A DNA stretch of 64,000 bases, from the NCBI RefSeq assembly GCF_000010725.1, contig NC_013854.1, positions 1,269,001-1,333,000 of the forward strand, written 5' to 3'. The position numbers and the translations under genes were made by a program. The stretch is from Azospirillum sp. B510 (GTDB lineage: Bacteria; Pseudomonadota; Alphaproteobacteria; Azospirillales; Azospirillaceae). This document shows, piece by piece, positions 50,693 through 59,418 of this stretch; position 1 is the stretch's first letter; every line of letters starts with the position of its first letter. A model generated the notes under the pieces. The model made no database searches. It worked only from the letters and a program-made list of their open reading frames with translations, and had not been told where the DNA came from.

Positions 50693-51048
50693 CGCCGCAC
50701 CTTCTCCGTTTCGGAACCCTGCTGCTGGTCTGGCTCGCCGCGGTGTTCACCATCACCGAGCTGACCGGCTGGCTGTTCGCCTGGCCGGCCGTCTTCGGCG
50801 GGTGGCGCATCGGTTCCTTCGCGCTGTACTGGCCCGGCCAGTTCCTCGGCTGGCGCTGGCTGCTGGCCCCCGGCCACCGCTGGATCGTCGATGGCGCCGC
50901 CATGGCATCGGGCCTCTGCGCGCTGGCCCTGGCCGCCCGCGTCGTCTTCGACCTGCGGGGCACCCGCCGGCCGGGGTTCGGTGCCGGCCGCTGGGCCGAT
51001 CGCGCCGCCGTGCGCCGCAGCGGCCTGCTGGGAGGAGGACGGCGATGA
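50689..51048 (+). CDS. Split-off N-terminal membrane segment of VirD4/TraG
   Basis: 119 residues from a GTG at 50689, overlapping the relaxase gene. About three hydrophobic spans (GTLLLVWLAAVFTITELTGW, then ALYWPGQFLGWRWLLAPG and AMASGLCALALAARVVFDL) are followed by a cytoplasmic basic tail. This layout matches the membrane anchor that precedes the ATPase domain in canonical VirD4/TraG. Here it is a separate gene whose stop overlaps the ATPase gene's ATG, so the coupling protein is split in two. This is inferred from position and topology. Confidence 0.6.
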   Translation: MTPHLLRFGTLLLVWLAAVFTITELTGWLFAWPAVFGGWRIGSFALYWPGQFLGWRWLLAPGHRWIVDGAAMASGLCALALAARVVFDLRGTRRPGFGAGRWADRAAVRRSGLLGGGRR

Positions 51049-52529
51049 CCGACCGCTCCTCCGTCATCCTCGGCGCCTACGGCCGCGACCTGCTGCACGA
51101 GCGCACCATGCAGCCGGTCCTCGTCATCGGTCCGACCGGCTCGGGCAAGACCACCACCACCGTGCACCCGCCGCTGCTCGCTGCCTGGGACGAGAGTGTG
51201 GTGGTCTGGGACTTCAAGGGCTCTGTCACCGAGGACACCAGCCGCGCCCGCACCCGCTTCGGCGACGTCATCGTGCTCGACCTCGCTCGCCGGGGCGGCT
51301 CCCGCTACAACCCGCTGATGGCGGTGCGGCCGGAGCCGTACCTCGTCCCCGACTGCCAGCACGCCGCCCGCGTCCTCACCGAGGGTGAGCAGGAGGGGCA
51401 CTGGCGCAACGCCGCCTTCTCCTACCTCACCGGCGTTTTCGTCTTCCTGCTGACCGCCGCGGCCGATCCCGAGAAGTCGCTGGCCGGTGCGCGCCGGCAC
51501 ATCCTGCTCGGCGACGACGGGCTGAAGTGCATGCTGGCCGAGGGCATCCACCCGACCGCCCAGCGCGCCGCCCAGGAGCTGTGGGACAAGAGCCTGGCGC
51601 TGGCCGAGGAGCGCGGCACCGGCGAGGGCGAGGGGAAGGGGCGGCCGGGCGGCGGCTCCACCCCGCCCGACAAGAGCCTGCACTACCGCAAGTCGGTTTA
51701 CGTCACCGCCTCGGTGCTGCTCGCCGAGTTTGAGGATTCCGTCCTGGAGGCGCAGACCGCCGTCAGCGATTTCTCGATTGCCGACCTCGTGGCCGGCGAG
51801 CGGCCGGTCACCCTCTACATCGTCGCCCGCCCGCTCGACGCCCGCCGCCTGCGCCGGGTGTTCAAGCTGATCCTGACGCAGATGGTGGACTTCCTCACCA
51901 TCGACCGCGACTGCGCTGACGACGGCCGGGCGCGGCGCTGGCGGCTGCTGGTGGTGCTCGACGAGTTCCTCCAGTTCCACCTCCGCGAGGCGGCGGAGTG
52001 GATCAAGTACGCCCGCGAATACGGCATTCGCCTGCTGCTGCTGGCCCAGAGCCTGTGGGAGGTCGAGGACGAGTACGGCCGGGGCCTCACCGCCAACTGC
52101 CGGCTGGTGGTTTTCCGTCCCAATTCGTCGGACGAGGCCGAGCGGATCAGCCGGATGGTCGGCGAGGCCATCGAGGAGGTGCCGACCCGCTCGACCTCCA
52201 AGGGGCTGCTCGACCTGTTTCCCACCGTCAGCCGCGGCGTGCGGGTGGACCGCCGGCCGGTGCTGCCGATGCACGAGGCGCTGGAGATGGGCGGGGACGA
52301 CCTGATCGTCTTCGGCTACGGCAAGCCGATCCGCGCCACACGCCTGCACCCCTACGCCGATCCGCATTGGCGCCCGCTCTACGGCCGCGCCGCGGCGGCC
52401 TGGATTCCCAACCCGGACGCAAATCGCTGGTTCGGCGCCGCCGGCCCGGTCGCCGAGGGGCGTGTGCCCATGGTGCCCGACACGCCCGCAGCCCCCCGGC
52501 GTCCCAAACCCCCGAAGGTCTGGACATGA
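51045..52529 (+). CDS. traG: VirD4/TraG-type coupling ATPase
   Basis: 494 residues from the ATG at 51045. It starts directly with VILGAYGRDLLHERTMQPVL and the Walker A GPTGSGKTTT near residue 30, with no membrane segment of its own. Walker B lies in LLVVLDEFLQFHLREAAEW, and the RLLLLAQSLWEVEDEYG, VFRPNSSDEAERISRMVG stretches are family-typical. A 50-residue low-complexity acidic/Gly-rich insertion (AEERGTGEGEGKGRPGGGST) is unusual. It recruits the relaxase-DNA complex to the type IV channel. It overlaps both neighbours by 4 bp. Confidence 0.92.
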   Translation: MTDRSSVILGAYGRDLLHERTMQPVLVIGPTGSGKTTTTVHPPLLAAWDESVVVWDFKGSVTEDTSRARTRFGDVIVLDLARRGGSRYNPLMAVRPEPYLVPDCQHAARVLTEGEQEGHWRNAAFSYLTGVFVFLLTAAADPEKSLAGARRHILLGDDGLKCMLAEGIHPTAQRAAQELWDKSLALAEERGTGEGEGKGRPGGGSTPPDKSLHYRKSVYVTASVLLAEFEDSVLEAQTAVSDFSIADLVAGERPVTLYIVARPLDARRLRRVFKLILTQMVDFLTIDRDCADDGRARRWRLLVVLDEFLQFHLREAAEWIKYAREYGIRLLLLAQSLWEVEDEYGRGLTANCRLVVFRPNSSDEAERISRMVGEAIEEVPTRSTSKGLLDLFPTVSRGVRVDRRPVLPMHEALEMGGDDLIVFGYGKPIRATRLHPYADPHWRPLYGRAAAAWIPNPDANRWFGAAGPVAEGRVPMVPDTPAAPRRPKPPKVWT

Positions 52530-52897
52530 CGGATACCCCCGACACCACCGCCACCCGCCCGGTTTCCGCCCGCGTGCCGGCGCTGCTGGCCGACCAAATC
52601 GCCCTGGTCCAGGCCCGTCAGGGGCTGCGCACGCTGAGCGACGCGGTGATCCATGTGCTCGACAAGGGGCTGGACGCCATCGCCCACGAGCGGGCGAAGA
52701 CCGAGCGGCTGGAGGCCACCGTCGCCCGCATCGACGATCTGCTGATCACCGTGGTCGCGGTGCTCAACCTCGTGCACGACCTCGACCCGGCGGACGTGGC
52801 CGCGACCAAGGCAGCGATCCTGGAACAGCTCGGCCATCCCCGCCGCACGGTGCCCAGCGTGCGCGACGGCTTCCACCCTAAGGAGGCCAGATCATGA
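52526..52897 (+). CDS. Small protein between traG and trbB, possibly RHH accessory
   Basis: 123 residues from the ATG at 52526, overlapping the traG stop. The N-terminus (RPVSARVPALLADQIALVQA, LRTLSDAVIHVLDKGL) fits a ribbon-helix-helix DNA-binding pattern. The remaining part (TERLEATVARIDDLLITVVA) looks like a coiled coil. It could be an accessory relaxosome protein binding oriT, as TraJ/TraK-like proteins do; that is inference from its size and place. It overlaps trbB. Confidence 0.55.
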   Translation: MTDTPDTTATRPVSARVPALLADQIALVQARQGLRTLSDAVIHVLDKGLDAIAHERAKTERLEATVARIDDLLITVVAVLNLVHDLDPADVAATKAAILEQLGHPRRTVPSVRDGFHPKEARS

Positions 52898-53931
52898 CCG
52901 AGCTGGTGGTGATCGACGAGCCGGTGCGCCGCGAGATGCTGCTGCTCGCCCTGCGCCGGCTGATGGACGGGCTGTTCGGCGATCTGCTGTCCCGCGAGGA
53001 CGTCGCCAACGTCCTGGTGCTGCCGCCGCTGCGCGGGCAGGGCACCTGCCGGGTGCTGGTCAAGAACGGCCCGTCGCCGGAGTTCGTGCGAGAGGCCGAC
53101 CCCGATCAGGTGCGCCGCTTCCTGGCCTACGTCGCCGGCTTCCAGCGCAAGGAGCTGCGCCGCGACCGCCCGACCCTCGACGTCACCCTGCCGGAGACCG
53201 GCGAGCGCATCCACGCCGACATCGAGCCGGTCACCACTGGCCCAGCCTGCTCGATCCGCAAGCCCTACCGCGGCCGCATCACGCTCGACGACTGGGTGCT
53301 GTCCGGCGCCGCGACAACACTCCAGGCGCGGCTCCTCCGCCGGCTGCTCGACGGGCGCCGCACCGTGGTAATCGCCGGCGACGTCGACACCGGCAAGACC
53401 ACGCTGCTGCGCGCCTGCCTGGAGGAACCGGCCTTCCGGGACGGCCTGCCGGCGGTGCTCCAGGACCCCTACGAGTTCGAGCCGCCGTGCCCGCACGCCT
53501 ACGCCATGGTCGCCGATCCCTGGGCCGATCCGCCGGTCACCCTGGAGACGCTGGTCGCCAACGCGCTGCGCGTACCGATGACGCATCTGGTGCTCGGCGA
53601 GGTCCGCCGGGCCGAGGCGCGGCAGATGGTGGTCGGCTGGACCACCGGGCATCCGGGGCTGTGCACCGTGCATGCCGGCTCGGCCTGGGACGCGCTCGAC
53701 CGCATCGCCCAGATGGTCGGCCTCGGCGGCGTCGCCATGGACGCCCTGCAGATGCGCTGGATCGCCAAGGCGGTGCACGCGGTGGTGCACCTGGCCCGGG
53801 ATGGCAGCGGCCGGCGCTTCGTCAATGAGATCGTCCGGGTCGAGCGCTTCGACCCGGACCGCGGCTTCGTCCTCCGCCCGCTGGGGGCGGGGGAGCTTGA
53901 CGGTGGAGGTGACGATGCGACGCAACGGTAA
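52894..53931 (+). CDS. trbB: VirB11/TrbB secretion ATPase
   Basis: 345 residues. Walker A GDVDTGKTTLLRACLE near residue 164, the Asp box around LQDPYEFEPPCPHAYAM, Walker B-like HLVLGEVRRAEARQMVVGWT and the His box TTGHPGLCTVHAGSAWDALDR are all present. It is a hexameric cytoplasmic ATPase that energises pilus assembly and substrate transfer in type IV secretion. It is the first of the trb genes; its 3' end overlaps trbC by 17 bp. Confidence 0.92.
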   Translation: MTELVVIDEPVRREMLLLALRRLMDGLFGDLLSREDVANVLVLPPLRGQGTCRVLVKNGPSPEFVREADPDQVRRFLAYVAGFQRKELRRDRPTLDVTLPETGERIHADIEPVTTGPACSIRKPYRGRITLDDWVLSGAATTLQARLLRRLLDGRRTVVIAGDVDTGKTTLLRACLEEPAFRDGLPAVLQDPYEFEPPCPHAYAMVADPWADPPVTLETLVANALRVPMTHLVLGEVRRAEARQMVVGWTTGHPGLCTVHAGSAWDALDRIAQMVGLGGVAMDALQMRWIAKAVHAVVHLARDGSGRRFVNEIVRVERFDPDRGFVLRPLGAGELDGGGDDATQR

Positions 53932-54205
53932 CGCACGCCGGGGAGTGGCCTTGGCGCTGGTCCTGGCATGGACGGCACTGCCGGCGCACGCCCAGGTGAT
54001 CGCCAACCTCGGCGCGGAGCTGCTGTCCTGGCAGGCGGTGTTCGACACCAACTTCGTGCCGATCGCCGTCACCGCCGGCCTGCTACTGGCGCTGGTCGCG
54101 GCGATGTTCTCCCGCATCGCCGGGGTGGTGGTGTTCGTCTTCACCGTGGCCGGCGCCGCCGCCTACGGTGCCCGCGACGCCATCATCGCGCTGGCGGGGG
54201 GCTGA
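53915..54205 (+). CDS. trbC: TrbC/VirB2 prepilin
   Basis: 96 residues from the ATG at 53915, overlapping trbB by 17 bp, with a GGAGGTGACG ribosome site. The signal peptide ends at ALPAHAQ; two membrane spans follow (VPIAVTAGLLLALVAAMF, AGVVVFVFTVAGAAAYGA), the standard pilin layout. TrbC pilins are cyclised in IncP plasmids; whether this one is cannot be told from sequence. It forms the conjugative pilus. Confidence 0.85.
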   Translation: MRRNGNARRGVALALVLAWTALPAHAQVIANLGAELLSWQAVFDTNFVPIAVTAGLLLALVAAMFSRIAGVVVFVFTVAGAAAYGARDAIIALAGG

Positions 54206-54208
54206 GTC

Positions 54209-54541
54209 GTGGAGATCCCGCTGGCGCCGCCGTCCGTTCCCGACGGCTGGGAGAAGCCGGTGCGCCGGACCTCGGTGCGGCCGACCAAGATGCCGCTCGG
54301 CGTGCCGATGGAGCTGCTGGCCATCGCCGTCTGGCTGGCGGCGGAGCTGTGGCTGGCGCTGGGCGCCATCCCGCAGGCGGTGGCGGGGTTCCTGCTCGTC
54401 TTCCTGACGGCGCGCTACCTGACGCGCCGCGATCCCTGGTGGCTGGAGATCGTCCGCCAGAACGCCTCGGCCTGGCTGCTGCGGGCGTTGCGCACCCGCG
54501 GCCGGTCGCTGTCCCTCTCGTCCTACCGCGCCCCGAGGTGA
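54209..54541 (+). CDS. trbD: TrbD/VirB3 inner-membrane protein
   Basis: 110 residues from a GTG at 54209, 3 bp after trbC. The VirB3 pattern is clear: two spans (MELLAIAVWLAAELWLALG, PQAVAGFLLVFLTARYLT) followed by RRDPWWLEIVRQNASAW, a typical C-terminal motif. It is an inner-membrane partner of VirB4 in the pilus assembly machine. The gene order C-D-E is as in other trb operons. Confidence 0.85.
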   Translation: MEIPLAPPSVPDGWEKPVRRTSVRPTKMPLGVPMELLAIAVWLAAELWLALGAIPQAVAGFLLVFLTARYLTRRDPWWLEIVRQNASAWLLRALRTRGRSLSLSSYRAPR

Positions 54542-54544
54542 GGC

Positions 54545-57016
54545 ATGCTCGACCTGACCGCCTTCGACGACGGCTTTGATTCCTTGTCCCGGCACCTGCC
54601 GTGGGACTGCTTCGTCTGGCCCGGCGTGGTGCTGCTGGAGGAGGACGGCGCGCTGATGGCCGTCGTCGAGTACGGCGGGCGCGATCAGGACGGCCAGGAC
54701 CCGGCCGAGCGGATGCAGACGGCGCTGGCCGCCGGCAACGTCCTGTTCCCCTTCACCGGCGGCTGGACCTTCCATTTCGAGATGCAGCGGCGGGAGGTCG
54801 GCGGATACCCGCGCTCCACCGGGGCGCACCCGGTGTCCGAGCTGATCGACGCCGAGCGGCGTGATCGCCTCGACGAGGCCGGCCGGCAGCTCCACACCCG
54901 CACCTTCGTGGCGATCACCTACACGCCGTCCCGGCCGACCACCCGCACGGTGGCCTCCTGGTTCACCCGCAACCCGCCCGAGCGCGCCAAGCCGGACGTC
55001 ATGCGCGACCATGTCGAGCCGTTCCGGCAACTGGTTCTCCAGTTTGCGTCCCTGCTCGGCCGGGCGGTGGGGTGGGCCAGGCTGCTGGACGACGACGGCG
55101 TGCAGACCCTGCTGCACAACTGCGTTTCGCCCCTGTACCAGCGCCATGTCACCGCCCCTGACATCCCCGGCTTCCCGATCAAGGCCAACCTCGTGGACGT
55201 CGGCTTCAAGCCCGGCTCGTTCCCGGCCTGGAGCAACGGCGGGACGGAATGGCCGGTCCGGATAATCGGCATCGGCGGCTATCCCAAGGTCAGCCACCCC
55301 GGCCTGCTCAACGTGCTGGACAAGCTGCCCTTCGAGTTCCGCTGGTCGGTGCGCTTCGAAGCGATGGACCACGTCCAGGCGCGCGGTGTCTTCGCCGCGC
55401 TGTGGCGCAAGCACGACGACACCTCCTACGACTGGCGCTCGGTTCTGCTGCGCGCCGTCGGCGGCTATGCCGCCCTGCGCCACGACCCGGTCGGCGTCAT
55501 GGAGGCGCTGGAGGCCGAGGCGGCACGCCTGGAGGCCGAGCAGGCCGGCACCAGTTCGGGCTGGATGACGCCGACCGCCGTGCTGTGGGGCCGCTCGGTG
55601 GAGGAGGTCGAGGAGCGCCGCGACGAACTGGTCAAGGCGTTGCGCACGCTGGGGTTCACCATCATCGAGGAGACCTGGGGCGCCGAACGCGCGTGGTACG
55701 GCACGCTGCCCGGCCATGTGCGGCCGAACCCGCGCAAGGTGCCGCTGACCCAGGTCCAACTCGCCGACTTCCTCATCCTCTCCTCCGCCTGGGGCGGACC
55801 CGAGCGCAACCCGCACCTCAAGTGCGATCCGCTGATGCAGTTGGAAGCCGAGGGCGGCACCCCGCTGATGCTCGACATCCACCAGGGGCAGGACGGGGCG
55901 GCGCTGGTGATCGGCCCGCCGCGCACCGGCAAGTCCACCGTGCTGGCCTTCATGGGCCACCAGTTTCTCGCCCGCGCGCCCGGTGCCCGTGTCGTGTGGA
56001 TCGACGTGGACGCCACCGAGAGCACGTCGCTGGTGGCGACCTGGGCGGCCGGCGGCGAGTTCCTGTCCATGGGTTCCGGCGATGCCGCGCTGTCCGATCT
56101 GGCGCTTCAGCCCTTGGCTGACGTGGACACCCCCAACGGCTTCGCCTGGGGCCACGGCTTCGTCATGGACCTGCTGCGCCTTCAGGGCGTGCTGGGACCG
56201 GGGAACCTCTCGGCGGCCGAGGCCGGCGACGCGGTGGACGCCGCTCTGCACCTGCTGTCCGTCTCGCCGGAACCTGAGCGCACGCTGTCGCATCTCGCCC
56301 ATCTGGTGCAGGACAACATCGTCCGCATCGCGCTGGAGCCCTATTGCCGCGGCGGCCCCTACGGCGACCTCGTCGACGCGGCGGAGGACCGCTTCCTCGG
56401 CTCTGCCTGGACCACGGTGGACATCGGCGCGCTGATCGACCGCGGCCCCGGCGCCGCCCCGGTGATCAAGGCGCTGTTCCGCCGCTTCTACCGGCTGTTC
56501 GAGGACGGTCGGCCGACCCTGTTCCTGGTGGACGAGGCGTTCAAGGCCCTGAAGCACCAGCCGGCCGAGCTGGACGAACTGCGTCGGCGCGGGCCGAAGA
56601 AGAACGTCGCCCTGGTGCTCGCCACCCACCAGCTCGACGACATCGAAGGCTCGGCCATCGCGGCGATGCTGAAGACCATCCAGGTCCTGGTGCTGCTGGC
56701 CGACCCCAACGCCGTCAAGCGCAGCATCCTGCGCGACTGGGGGCTGAACGCCACCCAGGCCGCTCAGGTCGCCCGCGCCATGCCGCGCCGCGACCTCTTC
56801 TTCAAGACCCCCGAGGGCAGCCGGCTCGGCCAACTCTCCCTCGATCCGGTGGCGCTCGCCGTGTGCGGCTGCGGCGGGGCCGCCCACAAGCGCCGCGCCT
56901 TCGAGCTGATGGCTGACACCGGGGCGCAGCTTTTCGCTGCGGCATGGCTGCGCCGCAACGGCTTGGCCGAGGCCGCCGACAGTCTGGAGACGCTTCATGA
57001 AGGAGGGACACCATGA
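54545..57016 (+). CDS. trbE: TrbE/VirB4 secretion ATPase
   Basis: 823 residues. The N-terminal half is the CagE/TrbE domain (ALMAVVEYGGRDQDGQDPAE, GGWTFHFEMQRREVGGYP, PKVSHPGLLNVLDKLPFEFR). Walker A is GPPRTGKSTVLAFMGH near residue 458, Walker B is TLFLVDEAFKALKH, and RRRGPKKNVALVLATHQLDD follows. It is the largest ATPase of the channel and pairs with the inner-membrane complex. Its end overlaps trbJ (ATGAG). The length is normal for the family. Confidence 0.93.
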   Translation: MLDLTAFDDGFDSLSRHLPWDCFVWPGVVLLEEDGALMAVVEYGGRDQDGQDPAERMQTALAAGNVLFPFTGGWTFHFEMQRREVGGYPRSTGAHPVSELIDAERRDRLDEAGRQLHTRTFVAITYTPSRPTTRTVASWFTRNPPERAKPDVMRDHVEPFRQLVLQFASLLGRAVGWARLLDDDGVQTLLHNCVSPLYQRHVTAPDIPGFPIKANLVDVGFKPGSFPAWSNGGTEWPVRIIGIGGYPKVSHPGLLNVLDKLPFEFRWSVRFEAMDHVQARGVFAALWRKHDDTSYDWRSVLLRAVGGYAALRHDPVGVMEALEAEAARLEAEQAGTSSGWMTPTAVLWGRSVEEVEERRDELVKALRTLGFTIIEETWGAERAWYGTLPGHVRPNPRKVPLTQVQLADFLILSSAWGGPERNPHLKCDPLMQLEAEGGTPLMLDIHQGQDGAALVIGPPRTGKSTVLAFMGHQFLARAPGARVVWIDVDATESTSLVATWAAGGEFLSMGSGDAALSDLALQPLADVDTPNGFAWGHGFVMDLLRLQGVLGPGNLSAAEAGDAVDAALHLLSVSPEPERTLSHLAHLVQDNIVRIALEPYCRGGPYGDLVDAAEDRFLGSAWTTVDIGALIDRGPGAAPVIKALFRRFYRLFEDGRPTLFLVDEAFKALKHQPAELDELRRRGPKKNVALVLATHQLDDIEGSAIAAMLKTIQVLVLLADPNAVKRSILRDWGLNATQAAQVARAMPRRDLFFKTPEGSRLGQLSLDPVALAVCGCGGAAHKRRAFELMADTGAQLFAAAWLRRNGLAEAADSLETLHEGGTP

Positions 57017-57918
57017 GTACACGTTGGATGCGCATGTCCACGGCCATGGCCGTGGTTCTCGCCGTCACCGTCAGCTCGCCGCCCCCGGCTCACGCTTTTC
57101 TGGGCGGGCTGCTCAACAGCTTCTTCGGCGGCGGTGGCGGGGGCGGCTGCTTTTCCGAAAAGGGCGACGGGCTGTTCGGCACCGCGCTGTCCGCCGTCGC
57201 CGGCTACGTCACCGGCGGAGCCGCCGGAGCCGTCATGGGGGCCGGCTCCAGCCTGACCGGGAACGGCGGCTCTCCGGCGCCCGGCTGCCCGATCGTCGAG
57301 AGCAAGCCGCTGATGGTCGAGGGCATGGTGCAGCGCCAGGAAGTCGAGATCATCGCCCAGACCGCACACATGCTGACCCAGATCGACAACATGATCCGCA
57401 TGCGCCGCCTCTCGGACCTCGACACCCGTGTGGAGGTCGCCGTCCGGCTCGGCGACGCCCGCCGCGCCGCCGGTCTCGTGGACCGGGTGCTGTGGAGCCT
57501 GGACGGCGTCGGCCGGCAGTTCGCCGACCTCTACCCCGATACGCTGCCGGAGGGGATGAGCGCCGCGGCGCTGGTGGAGCATCAGGCCGAGCAGGCGCGG
57601 CTCGCCCGCGACGCCAGCCGGGCGAGCAAGCTGGTCTCGGCCGAAGTGATGACCGGGATCGAGGACTACCCGGCCCGCGCCCGCGATCTCATGGCGGCGC
57701 TGAAGGCGTGCGACGGCCAGACCTGCGTCCTCGATGCCGGCACCCAGGCGACGCTGCTCAACGCCGAGGTCGCCGGCCAGCTCCTGATGATGCAGGCCGC
57801 CCACCACCGGGCGGCGGAAGCCCAGCTCGACTACGAGCAGGCCGCCGTCGAACGTGCCCGCCAGCACACCCGCATCAATTGGCAGGGCCTCGACACCTAC
57901 GGCGCCCCGGGGAGCTGA
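57013..57918 (+). CDS. trbJ: TrbJ/VirB5-like periplasmic protein
   Basis: 301 residues. A signal peptide (MSTRWMRMSTAMAVVLAVT, cleavage near AHA-F) leads into a Gly-rich membrane-facing stretch (FFGGGGGGGCFSEKGDG). A long helical body follows with coiled-coil character (MVQRQEVEIIAQTAHMLTQI, DNMIRMRRLSDLDTRVEVAV, HQAEQARLARDASRASKL). This is the TrbJ pattern. It is a minor pilus component or adhesin at the pilus tip. Its position after trbE follows the Ti-type order (B-C-D-E-J-K-L-F-G-I). Confidence 0.82.
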   Translation: MSTRWMRMSTAMAVVLAVTVSSPPPAHAFLGGLLNSFFGGGGGGGCFSEKGDGLFGTALSAVAGYVTGGAAGAVMGAGSSLTGNGGSPAPGCPIVESKPLMVEGMVQRQEVEIIAQTAHMLTQIDNMIRMRRLSDLDTRVEVAVRLGDARRAAGLVDRVLWSLDGVGRQFADLYPDTLPEGMSAAALVEHQAEQARLARDASRASKLVSAEVMTGIEDYPARARDLMAALKACDGQTCVLDAGTQATLLNAEVAGQLLMMQAAHHRAAEAQLDYEQAAVERARQHTRINWQGLDTYGAPGS

Positions 57919-57921
57919 GCC

Positions 57922-58116
57922 ATGGGACTCCAGCACATTCTCCTCGCCCTCGGCGCGATGCTGGTTGTCAGCATCATCGGTGCTGTAGCACTGGTGCTGT
58001 ACGTTCGGTCCGACCACGGGGCCTCCGCCCTGGAGCAGCTGGAGCGCAGCAACCCGGCCTGGGAGGGCATCGGCCGGTATGAGCGGCCGGTACCGGCCCG
58101 CCCCGTGCGGGAGTGA
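57922..58116 (+). CDS. Small membrane protein in trbK position
   Basis: 64 residues, 3 bp after trbJ. It has one membrane span near the N-terminus (HILLALGAMLVVSIIGAVA), then a short polar tail. TrbK in IncP and Ti plasmids is a lipoprotein for entry exclusion found between trbJ and trbL. This protein has the position and size but no lipobox cysteine, so it may be a divergent exclusion protein or an unrelated assembly factor. Confidence 0.5.
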   Translation: MGLQHILLALGAMLVVSIIGAVALVLYVRSDHGASALEQLERSNPAWEGIGRYERPVPARPVRE

Positions 58117-58122
58117 CCGGCC

Positions 58123-59418
58123 ATGGATGTCAGCGCCCTGTCGGTCGTCCTGCACCAGCTCACCGCCGCCGTGGTCACCGGCCTCGGCCTGCTCGGGCCG
58201 GACGTGCGGACGGCGTTGCGCCTGCTGATGATGCTGTCCTACACGCTGGCGCTGCTGCTCTGGCTGTTCGAGGGCAAGGCGGCGGTGCACGGCCCCTTCC
58301 TGCGCATGCTGCTGAAGTTCGCCGTCATCGGCGCCCTGGTCGAGTGGTTCCCCACCGGCTCCGCCGCCCTGATGCAGGCCGCCGCCCAGCAGGGATTGAA
58401 CCTTGTGCCGGGCGGCGGCTTCTCCCTCGACGATCCCGGCTACATCGCCCACCTCGGCATCCGGGCGGTGATCCCGCTGATGCTGCGGGTCAAGGAGATG
58501 CTGGGGCCGGTCGACTTCTTCCTGAACTTCGTCGAGATCGTCATCTTCCTGCTGGCGGCGCTGGTGGTGATCGTCAGCTTCTGCATCCTGGCGATCCAGG
58601 TCTTCCTCGCCTTCCTGGAATACCGGCTGCTGTCGCTGGCGGCCTACCTCGCCATTCCCTTCGCCGTGCTGGGGCCGACCAGCTTCGTGGCCGAGCGCGC
58701 CATCGGCTACATCGCGGCGTCGGCCATGAAACTGTTGGTGCTGGGGGCCATCATCGCCGTCTGCGGCGCCACCCTGACCAGCCTGACCGTCCAGGGCACG
58801 CCGACCCTGGCCCAGGCCTTCGGCGTGGCGGTGCTGGCCGCCGCCATCTTCGTGCTGGCGATCAAGGCGCCGCGCGCCGCCGCCGGCCTGGTGAATGGCG
58901 GGCCGGTGATGGACGGCATGACGGCGCTGGCAGCACTCTGGACCGCCGGCTGGCTCGGCATGCGCACCATGGCGGGTGCGGCGGCGGCCACCGCCGGGTC
59001 GCCCGGCAGCCTTGCCGGCGGCGCCCTGGCGGCATGGGGCGGCCTGCGCCACATCGCCGGTGGTGCGACCTCGGTCGTCGGCAGCACCGGTCAGGGTTCT
59101 GGGGGTGTCGGCGGCGGCGGTGCCGGCAGCAGCGGTGGGTCTGCCACCGCCGCGGCCGGGCGCCGCTACCCGGCCGGCCGCTTCGGCGACTCTCGCGCCC
59201 CGCACGGCAACGGCTGGGACAAGCCGATGACCGAGGCCCAGCGCGGCGAACTTGACCGGCTCGCCGCCGGCCGCCCCGTCGATCACAATCTCACCCGCGG
59301 GCAGGCCAGCCGGCTCATCGAGCGCTGGGGCGGCGAGGATTCCTGGCTGCGCGCCGGCGACGCCGCCGGCTCCCGCAAGCCCGATCCCGACGCTCCGGAA
59401 AAGGGAGAGCAACCATGA
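58123..59418 (+). CDS. trbL: TrbL/VirB6 polytopic channel protein
   Basis: 431 residues, 6 bp after the previous gene. It has about six to seven membrane spans (LLMMLSYTLALLLWLFEG, VEIVIFLLAALVVIVSFCI, then VLGAIIAVCGATLTSLTVQG), the central FLEYRLLSLAAYLAIPF motif and a Gly/Ser/Ala-rich C-terminal tail (about residues 290-350), as in other TrbL proteins. A basic C-terminus follows. It forms part of the inner-membrane channel for the DNA substrate. It overlaps trbF by 4 bp. Confidence 0.88.
   Translation: MDVSALSVVLHQLTAAVVTGLGLLGPDVRTALRLLMMLSYTLALLLWLFEGKAAVHGPFLRMLLKFAVIGALVEWFPTGSAALMQAAAQQGLNLVPGGGFSLDDPGYIAHLGIRAVIPLMLRVKEMLGPVDFFLNFVEIVIFLLAALVVIVSFCILAIQVFLAFLEYRLLSLAAYLAIPFAVLGPTSFVAERAIGYIAASAMKLLVLGAIIAVCGATLTSLTVQGTPTLAQAFGVAVLAAAIFVLAIKAPRAAAGLVNGGPVMDGMTALAALWTAGWLGMRTMAGAAAATAGSPGSLAGGALAAWGGLRHIAGGATSVVGSTGQGSGGVGGGGAGSSGGSATAAAGRRYPAGRFGDSRAPHGNGWDKPMTEAQRGELDRLAAGRPVDHNLTRGQASRLIERWGGEDSWLRAGDAAGSRKPDPDAPEKGEQP

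Noticed and set aside
54083..57022. Reverse 979-residue frame opposite trbC-trbE
   Set aside because: Covers several genuine trb genes with Walker motifs on the forward strand; typical GC-rich shadow.
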